DNA of 64,000 nucleotides from Phalacrocorax aristotelis (lineage: Eukaryota > Chordata > Aves > Suliformes > Phalacrocoracidae): assembly GCF_949628215.1 (NCBI RefSeq), contig NC_134279.1, forward strand, positions 61,487,766-61,551,765. Reading direction: 5' to 3'. This document shows, piece after piece, positions 25,241-36,639 of the stretch (within the stretch, counting starts at the first letter, position 1; every line of letters starts with the position of its first letter). The notes under the pieces are model-generated. The model was not told where the DNA came from. It searched no databases and saw only the letters and a program-made list of their open reading frames with translations. A program made the position numbers and the translations under genes.

Positions 25241-26754
25241 AGGTCAGAAATATGCAAAATATTCATTAAGCACCTGCATCTTGATTTAAGCAGCAGAATC
25301 TATTCTGTTTGACAATTCTTCCTTAATTCTAACCTTCATTCTGGTTTTGGTTTCTTTTTTCCTGTTTCTTTTTTGTTTGGTTTTTTTTTTTTTTCCCTGA
25401 ATGCCACTGAACAGTAAACTTCTGGAAGCTTCAGATGCCATCACTGTGTAAGGAAAGGCAAAATGTATTTTTTCTGAGTGTTGTTAAATTTCTTTCATCT
25501 GCAGCCACTCAGTAGAGAAAAATTATTCTGTAACTCTCAGACATGACCTTCTCAGTCCATGACTAACCAAACTCTCACATTTCTTTATGTATTTCTGAAT
25601 GCTTATTTTGACTAACTGAGTTTCCTTTGGAACAGAAAAGGTGTATTTAACTTTTATATTAATACATAATAATGTATCTAGCCAATACAGTATAGAACCT
25701 CATGGGAGTTATAGTTGAATGCCCTGTTCTCCAGGCAGCACTTTTACATCATTTCCCTCAGTCAATTCTATGCCCTCCTAAAAGAGCACATCACGCTAGC
25801 TGTATGATTAACTAGCCATTATCATTGTACTAATGACACATAAACACAATCAGAATATTCAACAGGGGCATCCAAACTGATTGGTAACATGCTAAACTTA
25901 CCAGGCCTGGGGAAAAAGATGATTCCTTAATTCTTAAATATATGAAACACTGTTAACTGTGCTTCAGAGGGACCTGGGGCATTTGTACATTTTCCTTTCA
26001 TCTCTACATAAGGCACAGATTAGAGCAAGAAGAAATGCGCTGCTTGTTATTATAGGGTTGTACCCAGTGTGTGGTTTGTTCTTTATCACGCACAGCAGCT
26101 TTTCAATCCTGTCTGGAATTCAGGATTATTTTATTTATCAGCATAGCACCAGATAATTCTAAATTCAAGGCATACTTCTTGTTCTACCACCTATAAGGAC
26201 CCTTTTAATATTCAAACTCCTATTTAGAGTTACGTGTGAGGAAGTCTACCACAATTTCATGGTCCTCAAGATAAGGGTGGCAACATGACGCCTGCCAGAT
26301 GCTCAGGGGTCAGACTGAAAAAGAATATGAAATCACCTATTGTTCTGAACTAGAAGAGAGTCCCGGAAGAAGGTGGGCAAAAGCTAAGCAGGTGCCAAGC
26401 TGATTCCGGGAACTGTCAGCAAAAGGAGACGAACTAAGATATATATATAAAAAAATACTCTGACTTTCATTCTAGCAACTTATGTGAGGTAGGAGGCTAG
26501 AGAGAAACTGAAGCAAGTTTGATAGTTACCTTGTTTTCTAACTCTGTGATGACCGTACCCTGCCACATTAACTGACAGCCACTAATTTATGTATTTTGGT
26601 CTGTCTTACTAAACCTTAGAATAGGTATATGACCTCAGGCTGAAGGTCCCTGATGTCCAGTATTCTGTCTCTCTGTCATTGGCTAATGACAAAAGTAGAC
26701 AATTATCTGGAATCTTGAAGAGTATCTTAAAAATCTGCTTCAAAAGCCAGACGT

Positions 26755-26773
26755 GGGGGGGTGTGTGTGTGTA
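26755..26773 (+). repeat. G-run followed by TG microsatellite
   Basis: Seven G then six TG units, followed downstream by a CA-rich stretch (ACATACAAACACACGCCC). Confidence 0.8.
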
Positions 26774-28565
26774 CATACAAACACACGCCCACACTTAACT
26801 AGTATTAGGTCTCCATCTGTTTTTGGTTTTTTTTTGCATCCTCCTTCCTCTTTTTTGCTTATGAAATTTTCAGCCTCTTTTGTTTTGATCAAACCTAAAT
26901 AATAAAACATTGCAGTATGTGCAGCAGTTCATGGATCTTTTCAGACTAACAGGATCCCTTTTATCTTATTCTGATTTCTTCATTTCTACTTGCCTTATCA
27001 AACATATATTCAACTAACTGAGAGCAGATTACTACCAGCATAACCTTGCCTCAGAATCAGCTTCATTTTCTGGCATCATGTAATACAGTTACTATGTAAG
27101 AAGAAAAAGCATCAAGAAGATGGTTTACCCCAGCTAGGCTTAGCACAATTTATAAAAACTGTGAGTTCTTTTGGAAGCAGTGGAGGTGTACACTTGTGTG
27201 GGGAAAAGATAGACTCCAGTATCGGAGATTCCACTCATGGGATATTTTGTAGGTGCTGGAAAAAGACACGGCAATTTTTTCCTCTTGCTCTAGTCTTTCC
27301 TTCCTTCTCTGCTTCTCCACAGGATGGGGAAAAACTTAGTGATACATTCTTATTTAGGCCACTTTCTCCATGACACTGAGTCTGCTGAGTGTAAAATTTA
27401 GCAAAGGAGGAGTAAACATGGTATACTAAACCTGCTTTTACACTTTGTTTCCTCTGCAACATTCTGGAAAGCAGTGATAGTTGAAAGGTCTAGATTTGAT
27501 TCCTTTTTTAATATATTTTTTAATGAATTCTTGATTATAATGTAAGCATGAAGAATTTGGTTGTGTTGCTGAAAATAGAAATTTGAAAACTATATCTTGG
27601 CTATCTTGATCTTTCCAAACCTGCTTTCTCCTACAGTGAATGCTATAGCAGCCTGCTGAAATTTGTTTTAGTGAGCTTACAAAGAAGCAATACTAGGATA
27701 TAAATATTTTTAACTATTGATTTAATCTTTAAAAACACCACTTTAAATAGAATCACTTGCCTTATAATTAACAAGAATCCTTTCTTAGAAATTACAGTAC
27801 CATACTGTAGATAGCTACAAATTATGCATTAATATCTCCCTATTTTAGGATCCTTGAATCAGTTTGAAAGTCCTAAAGGGATTTATTTCTAACACTTCTG
27901 TGCCAATTATATTATACTTATTTGCTGTTCTTTGTTCTTTCTTCTCCCAGAGGCTCTTCCATACTACTACAGAATAGGTATTTTGCTTTTCCCCCCCCTG
28001 GTTTCTTGGTAAGTTCATCTGTCTTTAAACCAGACAGACTTGCTTTAGAAGAAATAGCCATATGAACTGGATGACTGGAATCCTATCATTTTACTAAGCA
28101 ATATACTAAATATTCTTGTCTAACTCTGGTGTTGCTTTCTTCTTTTGCATAGGCTAGACAATTTGCACATTTATGAACTATTAAGCGTCTTCTATTGAGC
28201 CTCCTGAGGAGAGTGTATAAAGACATGAAATTATTTCTGCCTAGGTCATATTTATTAATTTCAGTCTCTGCATAAGATTTACATTTTACTGCAGCACAGG
28301 AGGGAGAAAGGAAGCCAGGGTTAAAGGGGAGCATAAATTGTTAACTTTCGCCAGTTCATATTGCCCTCTCTTACCAGTCTCTGTGGTTCAGGAAATTTAT
28401 TTTATCTTCCTGTAATCATCTTCCTGGATGCAGTTGGTAAACAAGAAGAATGCAGATAAAAGACACAATAAACAAACATAAGGTCATGCCTTGCGTACTA
28501 CATCTACTATAAAATAAACATGAAAGCTTGATTGAAGTTACTCATTAAAATACTGCTACTGCTGA

Positions 28566-28645
28566 AAGAGGTTGAGGGGTAGCTCATTCGAGTGTGATGT
28601 GGGAGATCTGGGGTCAGTTGCTGGACTGAATTCTCTCCACAGGCA
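28566..28645 (+). mobile_element. MIR/CORE-SINE-like relic
   Basis: GAGGGGTAGCTCATTCGAGT, then GTGGGAGATCTGGGGTCAGT, resembles the tRNA-derived head of the old amniote SINEs (a box A-like TAGCTC, a weak box B-like GGGTCAGT), followed by CTCCACAGGC. The match is short and from memory, so only a relic call is justified. Confidence 0.4.
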
Positions 28646-29730
28646 TGCAGTTTCAGACCTCTGATTTTGGAAGGAAGAATCTTCCTTGACATGTTCATTA
28701 AAGACCAGGCAACGTTAACCGAAAGCACAGTCAGAGAAAGAAATTTGCAATGTAAAGTTTATTTAAAAAAAAAAAAATATGTCCCAGCTACCCTGTATTC
28801 ACAAAAATCAAAGCCTAATCTGTAACTAAGGTAAAGAGACAGAAACAGCACTTTCTGTGGTGTTCAGTGGGAAATTGTACACAACGATTTGCAAGGCCTC
28901 TGTAGCAATACTGTGTTTTGTAGAAAACAACAGGGAGACGGGTCAGTTTTAACCTTCGATCCCTCTCCCCACAGACATATTTTTCATATATTACAAGTGA
29001 TGTAAATCCCAACTTAATGACTGTTTTGGAACCTCCTTTTTTAAAACAAACAAAAAAGGCAGTGTGTGATCCAGACAGCTAAGGAATAAACTCTGCTTCT
29101 TAGATGTTCCTTCTTGAGGTTTTGTTCTTGATGTGCTGAGATAATTTGATTCACAGCTAGAAATTGAGGTTTTTATTTCACGTTTTGCTCCAAAATGCTG
29201 CATTAATTGAGTTGTTCTTTTCAGCACAGATGCTTCATGGACATTTTAGAATTTGTTAGTATTTCTAAACTTCTTGGAAAAAATAACAACCTTGCTGATA
29301 ATTAGAAAATTGCCATTCCATAATGGAAATACCTGAGCTTTCACTTAAGACTTGTTATTCCCCTTAATAAGAAGGTTTTAAAAACACCTTAATAAGAAGC
29401 CCTTTTAAACAGTAATCGGAAACAACTGCTATCATTACAAGTGCTTTACTTCTACTGCAAAAACAGCTATATGCTGTCCTGAGTGACAATAACCTCTACT
29501 GAATTTCACCCTTTAGATAGGTACAACCTCAGCTATATCAGCAGCTGAAGATGTGGCCAGTTACAAAGGCAGTTTCATCTTTGCCATGCAAAATATAGGT
29601 TAAATATGCAAACTAGCATGTGGTTTAACCCAGTAAAAATGGAATAGCCTGTCAGAGAAAGTACACTGGCAAATGAGCAACCAGTTGAACATGTTATATT
29701 TTAATTTGCAGAGACAAAAATGACAAGCAA

Positions 29731-29736
29731 TTTATT
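29731..29736 (-). terminator. PCDH9: Candidate distal poly(A) signal of PCDH9 (AATAAA)
   Basis: The minus strand reads TGTAAATAAATTGC here: a canonical AATAAA hexamer overlapping a TGTAAATA Pumilio-type motif. About 15-25 bases further on is a U-rich stretch (CATTTTTGTCTC), the usual downstream element. It is the most downstream strong signal before sequence with intergenic character. Proximal alternatives exist near 32.1 and 31.0 kb. Confidence 0.4.
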
Positions 29737-30997
29737 TACATAAAACTGTACAAAAGCAAATTAAATTATGTAAATATTTCATAAATAGAGGTGGACTAGC
29801 GTTTAATACATTTTGCCATGTTTAGCATAGTTGCGTGCATAGTGACTCATAATAAACAATGATAAATTGTTCTCTGTTTCACTATCAACATCCAAGTTGC
29901 AGAACAATAGTCAATGATTAATATTACAAACAGATCGTACCACACTGAATGCAAGTGCTTTAAAATTTAGGAAAAAGTTGTCTGAAAGCATACCCCAGGT
30001 AGCTGGTGAATGTTGTCTTCTTCCTTGTGTTTATGCTCTTCAGTTGGTAATACAACTTAACTGATGGACTTTCATTCCTATTGCTATGTCATCTGCTTCA
30101 CTCTTTAAGGAAACACTGTATATTTATCACCAGTGAAACAAAAGGAAAAATACTTTGTTGTTCAAGTTCCTTACAAGTGCTTGGCGATGGCTGGATTTAG
30201 GGCAAGGTCTTTATCCATATTCTTTGCTTTCCTGCTTGACAACTTCCTAGGGTAGCCTTTCAGCCAATCATTTCAACCCCATTTAAGTTCTTCCCCCACA
30301 TAAAAATAACGTTTAACTTTTTTTTCCTGAAACTCAGGCAGCAGGCCAGTCAGAAACCATATCGAATAAACACAGTGGATCTGAGATCCAGAATGAGCAT
30401 TAGATTTTAGACCGAAGCTATTGAATTTTCTAATACATATAAAGTTATATATTAATGCATCAATCTATAAAGGTGCCCTAATGTAAAATACATGCAAAGC
30501 TCATTTGAGTTTCCCATGGAAGGAAATAAAAGGATGTTTTCTATACTGTACAACTGAAATGTGATGACAGCTAAAAACAATTAAAAAAAATATTAATTGT
30601 CAGTTTTCCTGGCAACATGAATCGGTGACACCTTGCTAAATAACTACAATATAGACTGATCATAGTTTTCCAGGCAGCAGAATTAAAAACAGATGAAAAC
30701 AACCCCAAACCCCACACAAATAGTAATTAAAAAAATCCTCAAGACCTACTTAAACCACAGCCTTGTGTTAATAATGCTTAAGACTGGTCCATTAACTGAG
30801 TTTGGCAAAAGGCTTGTTTTTAAATATATTATTTATAATTTCTCAGAAAATAAACACAGGTAAATATACAGGTTCAAAAAAGTTGGGAATAGCCCCTTAT
30901 CCCTCAGTGTCCAAACCCAACTACCACTTTACCATAATAATAGGTATAAAAGGCACAGTTGCATATTTTGCATTCACCCTAATTATTTTTTTATAGT

Positions 30998-31011
30998 TTT
31001 ATTTGTTTATT
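30998..31011 (-). terminator. PCDH9: Candidate proximal paired poly(A) signals of PCDH9
   Basis: Two AATAAA hexamers 2 bases apart occur on the minus strand (30998-31003 and 31006-31011), in a very A-rich context. Use here would give a 3' UTR of about 2.7 kb. The A/T-richness makes chance occurrence likely enough that this is only a candidate. Confidence 0.3.
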
Positions 31012-33666
31012 TTTTATACAAAAGCACTCTATTTATGGAGTGGCACCAGAATTAACCTATTTCAAATAAAGAAGAAAGATACAAACCCAAAATATATTTG
31101 TGTGTCATGCCAGGTCAGAAGAGTAATCAGCATATTAACAGTGGCTAGTTCCATTAGAATTATTGTGAATACTTACAGTAGATAGAATTTTTTAAAAACC
31201 CTTTCACACCCATTTTAGATCTAAGGAGATGCACACAAGTAAAATATTTAATGACTGTTCTATGTGGTGCAAAGACTGGTGAGTGACTGCTGATCCATTT
31301 AATCTGAAGGTCTTCTGTGACCTGTAATATTAGCCTTGTAGAAAAAGGGTCTAAGGATATATGGAACCAAGCTACCTAATTTTTTTTTTGTGTGTGTGTA
31401 ATATTAAATAAAATATTACTAAAGGAAATTCTGTTGAACATTTGTGTTATGCAATTGTGTATTCTGTTGAAACGTGCAAGAAAAATGTGTATACATTACA
31501 TAAGCATTTTTAGAAGCATTTTTAAACAGGTACTTACAGATTATACAAAGCAGTAACTGCTGTATGCAGTCTCATAACAAAGTACTAGTTTGCATCTGTC
31601 CATATTACTTAAATAATTAAACATTAAAATGTTCAATCATTATTCATCTTTGATTTTAATATTTTCTTTCTAAAATGTGCCCATTCATCATAACTGCTAT
31701 ACACAAACTAATGTTACTTGAAGAAAGTAAACTTGAGCGAGGAGAACAAAATGGCCAATAATGGCACTTCCCACTATATGAAATGAATTCAAAAAGATAA
31801 ATGTGATGAGTGGTACTGATCTACCAACCTCTACTTTAGGCTGTTTAAGGTTATTTCTATGCAATTCTTCAAAGCAAGAAACTACCCAAAACTACATTGT
31901 GACTACAGTATACTAGAGAGCCATCTAGCCATGCCTTAATGCCAGGTTAAACAGCCAGGGATTTGAATGCTTTCCCCCTCCTCGAGCTGTCCTTGCTCTG
32001 TTGATCGATTGTCGCTGTCATCTGAATGTCTGAGCTCAGTCTGTCATTATTACTACAGCATCAGCTACAAAGCAACTAGCTGAAGTTGTGCACATTTTGT
32101 TGCTTTTATTGCACAAAAATCTGTTTCATTTCCTCTTTCTTTCAAGACGTGCTCACCACAAGAATCGTTACAGCCCACAGCTTTTGCATATCACGGCATC
32201 TTGGACTCCTTTTGACTCGACCTGCTAAGTGAGTATCATACAACTGTTCATCAGACCATTTTCTCCCTAGCCTAAATGTTCTGAGTCTTGACATCATTTA
32301 GTATTGCACTTTTCTTGGTTTTAATGCACTTGTGTTTCAAGAAGACCTTCATTATATCTTTGACATAATTGAACCAATTGGTAATCTGCAACACTGATGA
32401 CAAAAGACTTAGCAATCATTCCTTGCACTCTGAAAAGAAGATTTTTGTTTTTGACTTGTAATATTCTCTTGTCACTGCATCATCCCATTGTCCGCCCTTT
32501 CCATCCTGCCAAGCATTCTCATTAACAAAGCCTTCTTTACTACTATTAGTTTTTAATTTTGATCTTAAATATTCCCTGGAGCTGGCATATGCAGCATATC
32601 ACATGCAGCATCCGCTGCAACATATCATGCCATTACAAAAAAACCCACATCAGTTCCTTTGGGCATTCAACTGAACCACACTGGAAAAAAAATAAATGTC
32701 ATCTGGGCTTGTGAACTGTGCTGCTGTGCAAAATGTAACTGAAGGTGTATTATGAGTACATGTGTGTATTTGTGAATATATTAGTTTTCTAAGCCAAGCC
32801 CCAATACTTAGCAGTTCCCCTGATCCATTGTGTGATCTTTGGCCTTTTTGTTATTACGATCTTCCCAGCTAGATGTTAGTCTTGCCCAAAATAATGATTT
32901 CAACAGTTTATCATTACTATCCTACGATATATGTGTTACTAATTGTGTTTACGTTGACGTAGTCATTACAGAGAACGAGAGAGGAGGAGAGAAACAGACA
33001 CAGCAAGAACATGTTTGTTCTATGGACAAAACAGAACCAGAGTTCATGACTCACAGGAAAGTATGCCACGTTTTTGACTGCAGTCTCAGGCTGAACATAT
33101 TTCTCTTGCTTCCAGCCTCAGATGAGAGGTGAGAATATTAAAGCTGTGGTCTTCACAAAGTGCCTATTAATGATTATTCCTTTATATTTATCTCTATATC
33201 TGTATGGTTTCTGAAGGATTGTCCCTGGTGGGGATCAGCAATATTCAGATGATATGTTTTGAATACAATTTCCCTGACCTGTTATCCTCAACAAGCCAGA
33301 TGACAAATAAAATGAGTGGCTTAACTCATGCTTCTGCAGGGAGGAAACAACAGTGTGTTGTGTTCTTTTTCATCAAGCTTGTTACTATGGGAGGAATTTG
33401 CAACCATAGATTTAGGAAAATAAAAATCAGTGAGGGGGACTTAGACATGCAAGTAACAACAGTGTTTTCTACATTGTACAGTATAGTCAGGCAGACAGTA
33501 TAATTAAATGCCTGCTATGGAGGCAGAAGTGGCAGGCAGATCTTTCGTCTCTTTGGTGGCCCCCTTTTTTTTTGTTTCTTATTTTTTGTTAAAATTGTTT
33601 TGATTTTAAGACTTTTGCCCCTTTTCTTTCCTATAATATGAAAGAACTTTGCTGCTGCTTTTTAGC

Positions 33667-34046
33667 CTACAGGTAAACTTCTCTTCTAGTTAAGGTATTG
33701 ACAGGAGATGGCTTGTATTCCCCTGTCTGTGTAAGGGGGATATCCTCTGGATTGCCTTCTTCATTTTTGCTGAAACTAGCTGCGCTGAAGGTCTCATAGG
33801 ATGAGGTCAACTTTTTGTTAAGGAGGTTTCTGTTGCGATCACCCATGAGGGAGGCTTCTCCATTGGCCAGCTTTTCCTGACTGCCCCGTTCATCGACAGG
33901 CATGAAAGTGGAGAGTTTTGGCTGGCTCTTCTGCTTTCTTTCAGGAGAAGTGCGAACTGGCATCCAGCAGGAGTCCGAGTGGCCATATTCATCACACTCT
34001 CGGGTACACTTCCCTGTCAGGGCTACATCTGGTAGAGGCCTTGAAT
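33667..34046 (-). CDS. PCDH9: Terminal coding exon of a delta-1 protocadherin, probably protocadherin-9 (partial gene)
   Basis: This exon encodes the end of the cytoplasmic tail of a single-pass, cadherin-repeat adhesion protein of the neuronal plasma membrane. Read on the minus strand it starts two bases into a codon (phase 1) after a TTTCAG acceptor, continues for 125 complete codons and stops at TAG (33667-33669). About 20 residues in lies the block CTRECDEYGHSDSCWMP, the Cys-rich motif shared by delta-1 protocadherins. The tail then has a basic, Ser-rich stretch and ends TRREVYL. From memory PCDH9 ends this way, while the long PCDH7 tail ends in a related KREIYL and PCDH11 and PCDH1 tails differ. 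The methionine at 33961-33963 is internal, not a start. The extracellular cadherin repeats, membrane segment and earlier tail exons lie outside the window at higher coordinates. No frame lesion is visible. The alternative is another delta-1 paralog. Confidence 0.9.
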
Positions 34047-34062
34047 CTGAAAGTAAAATAGA
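34047..34062 (-). promoter_or_regulatory. PCDH9: Splice acceptor of the PCDH9 last exon
   Basis: On the minus strand the bases just before the exon read TATTTTACTTTCAG, a short pyrimidine-rich tract followed by AG at 34047-34048. The reading frame of the protocadherin tail is open immediately downstream. The homologous protein sequence (SRPLPDV...) begins at this boundary, which supports the site. The polypyrimidine tract is short and contains purines, so it is a moderate-strength acceptor by eye. The matching donor is outside the window. Confidence 0.8.
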
Positions 34063-36338
34063 GTTATCTTTACAAATGAATAATATTGGAATGACTTCCA
34101 GTGAAACTGAGAATTCTTAAATTCACAAAAGGTATTTTTAAAGGTCTTGGTAAGAATGTTGCAGTAAGTTCCTCAGTAATCCTTTTTTTAAGTTGCACGT
34201 GCCCATAGGCAACAAGCATATCTGTACAGTTATCCTCAACCTCAAATAAGACTATTAAGCCGCTTGCTGTGCTTGTAAACCAATCTCAAAAGCATTTGGT
34301 ATTAGGTATTGAATGAATTTTGATGTCTGAAGGAGCCAACAAAGCACTTAATTCCATACTGCCAATTTTCTTTAAATTATTAAAAATACCTTTCTTCGAA
34401 TTTTTTGTGAAGAGTGCTTTGAATTTATGTGAAAGGAACCTGAGGCCCTCCACCCTGCAAATAGTTATGAACATGCTTAACGCCCTGCAAGTGAGCAGCT
34501 CTGTTATTGACAATGGGACTCAATTTGCACATAATGTAAAACTTTGCTTGTATTTCTGAGGATTGGGCATCCATTGCTAGTACAAAGTATGTTACATGAA
34601 TCATACAATCAATGATTAGTAGAAGCATACAAACCCCCTGCTATTGGTTTTAAACTTAATCTAACGTGTATGGATAAGCTGTTCCGTGCGTGCATGTGGA
34701 GGGACAGGGAGAATCTAAATGCTGCCTGAATAGATGCGCTAATGTTTTATATTTGACTTGCTGTGTTAGAAGGTGTCCTGCTCCAGATCACTGTTTCTAA
34801 GCTTTCTAGCTACTGTACTTGTAAAAGCTTTCACTGAAAACCAGCAAAGTTCAGGGGACTGCAGGTTTGACTCCTACCTGATAAAGAACACCGGTAGTTT
34901 TTAATATTTTTATTTTGATACTTGCATTACAACTGAATTAAAAAGCTACCTCAACTGTTTTAAGCACTGCATAAAGTTCTGAAACTTTGCTTTTATTCAG
35001 TTATACTGAACTTTATGGTCTACAAGAAATAACTGGAGATGCCTATAAGGTAACAACATGATATTCAAAGAAAGTTGACAAAGAACAAAAATCAACAAGT
35101 AAATTAAGTTTTCCAGTTTATTCAATATGACTTTCATATGATGTGACTTATGTTATGAAACCTTTAGTTTGCTTTTATAAAAAATCAATTATCTTAAAAA
35201 GGAGCAAGAATCTTCAACATGGAAACACAGTCAGATACTTCAAATGGGCTGTGGCAACTTTCTACCTTCCCACTACAACACCCAAATTCATCTAAACAGT
35301 AATTTGACCAGTAATAAGCTATGCCTTATAAAATATTTTTCTAAGACCTATTCAGCCTCCGTTTTGTTACATCTCTTTTGCCTGTTTTTTTCTTTGATTT
35401 TGGCTGCCAGATGACCTTCTCGAACAGTGACAATTCCAACTGTGAAATTTTTATAAATATGTAAAAAAGGCCACTGCTGAGGTTAAAAACAAAAAAACAG
35501 CCAAAAATCCTTTACCTCTTCCAGAATAAACTGTTTGAATTTAAAATACTTACAACAGGTGCTTGCAGAGCAAGCATATTTCATTTCAGCATCTGCAGAT
35601 TTAATCCTGATGGAACTACAAAAGCTCTTGAAAGTCAGATTTATGTTCATCTGTCCTGATTTTTTCTTGCATTTAAACATTCATTTAATTAGTAATTTGT
35701 TGCAGTTTTGTAAAGAATACATATATTTTTATTATTATTAATAGTTGTCAACATTTTTATTACTGTATAATATTTCATATTTCAATATGTCACTGATTTT
35801 AATGAGGAAAACAGCACTGATGTTTAGATAACTGAATAATTCTGTAGCTGAGATTTGTAAGGCTAGGAGGAGGGAACTGAGTGGTGTTTTTTGGTTTTGT
35901 TTTGGGGTTTTTTTCCCCAGTTCAGTTGTACTTTTTAAGGCTTTTGCTCTTAGACTCAGCCATGATTCCCACATCTTTTCAAGGAATGAAAAAACTATGG
36001 ACAGTTATCAGCCTATAAGTTTTCAGATTACTGTGTTCTGGAGATGTAGACAGAAGATGGGGACTGCAACAGAGAAATTCTTTATTTGTCAGCTAAATCT
36101 AGTATTATTTTGGCATTCTCCAAAGGTAAGAAGCATAATTAACTGCTAAGCAGCATCTGATGTGCTTTGATTTTTAAACAGAAAAACCCTCATCATATTT
36201 TTTACAATGGGACATATTCCCTTCCCATCTAAATCTCAATAAACTCTTCAATCAGCACCTTATTTCCAAACAATGACCATTAAACATTATGCCTCCTACT
36301 ATTATTTCAATTATTACTCTGGCAGAATATTAGCAAAT

Positions 36339-36458
36339 GCCTATCAAGGCAGCGTCTGATCTTTATTTAAAACATAGGACTATGTATTTACTGAAAAGGA
36401 GGTTTTTGTTATTGTTTGAGGGTTATTTTCCAGATTGAAACAGTTAATGCCTCATTAT
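36339..36458 (+). repeat. Direct repeat, copy 1 (about 120 bp)
   Basis: Shares with 37251-37370 an ordered series: ATCAAGGCA, GTCTGA, CTTTATTTAAAACAT, TATTTA, GGTTTTTGTTATT, TTTGAG, TTTCCAGATT, AAACA. By eye the copies are about three-quarters identical or better. The unit is not one of the CR1 or LTR sequences identified elsewhere in the window. Confidence 0.75.
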
Positions 36459-36639
36459 ATCTGATGGTTTCTTTTTAATGTAAATAAATCTTCAACCAGG
36501 ATTACTTGGGTTGATTAAAAAAACCTTCCCTTGCTAGCGGTCCTTGAATCACACTTGTAGTGCAACCCCTATTCACTGTTGGGCAAATACTAGAATTCCT
36601 TATTGTAAAGCATGAGGACTTGTACAATCCAGCCTTATA

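Larger units (their letters stand above)
25241..29711. other. DNA downstream of PCDH9, no gene recognised
   Basis: Contains only the SINE-like relic near 28.6 kb, a G-run/TG microsatellite at 26.76 kb and T-rich tracts (25.34-25.40 kb). If poly(A) readthrough or a longer UTR exists, part of the high-coordinate end could be transcribed with PCDH9. Confidence 0.5.
29712..33666 (-). other. PCDH9: Probable 3' UTR of PCDH9
   Basis: AT-rich sequence directly downstream of the TAG stop on the minus strand, free of recognisable CR1 or LTR sequence, as expected of a constrained UTR in an otherwise repeat-bearing locus. Candidate AATAAA signals on the minus strand lie at 32105-32110, 30998-31003, 31006-31011 and 29731-29736. 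The last sits in a typical 3'-end context, with a TGTA-rich stretch before it and a U-rich stretch after it, and would give a UTR of about 3.95 kb. Which site is used cannot be told from sequence alone, so the lower boundary is an inference. Small plus-strand open frames here (for example 32839-33132) look like chance. Confidence 0.45.

Noticed and set aside
32839..33132. 97-residue plus-strand frame opposite the PCDH9 3' UTR
   Set aside because: No family resemblance and no regulatory context. A natural antisense transcript cannot be excluded, but the frame itself is unsupported.
33961..33963. ATG beginning the 98-residue protocadherin frame as a start codon
   Set aside because: Homology continues upstream in the same frame for 27 codons to a splice acceptor, so this Met is internal.
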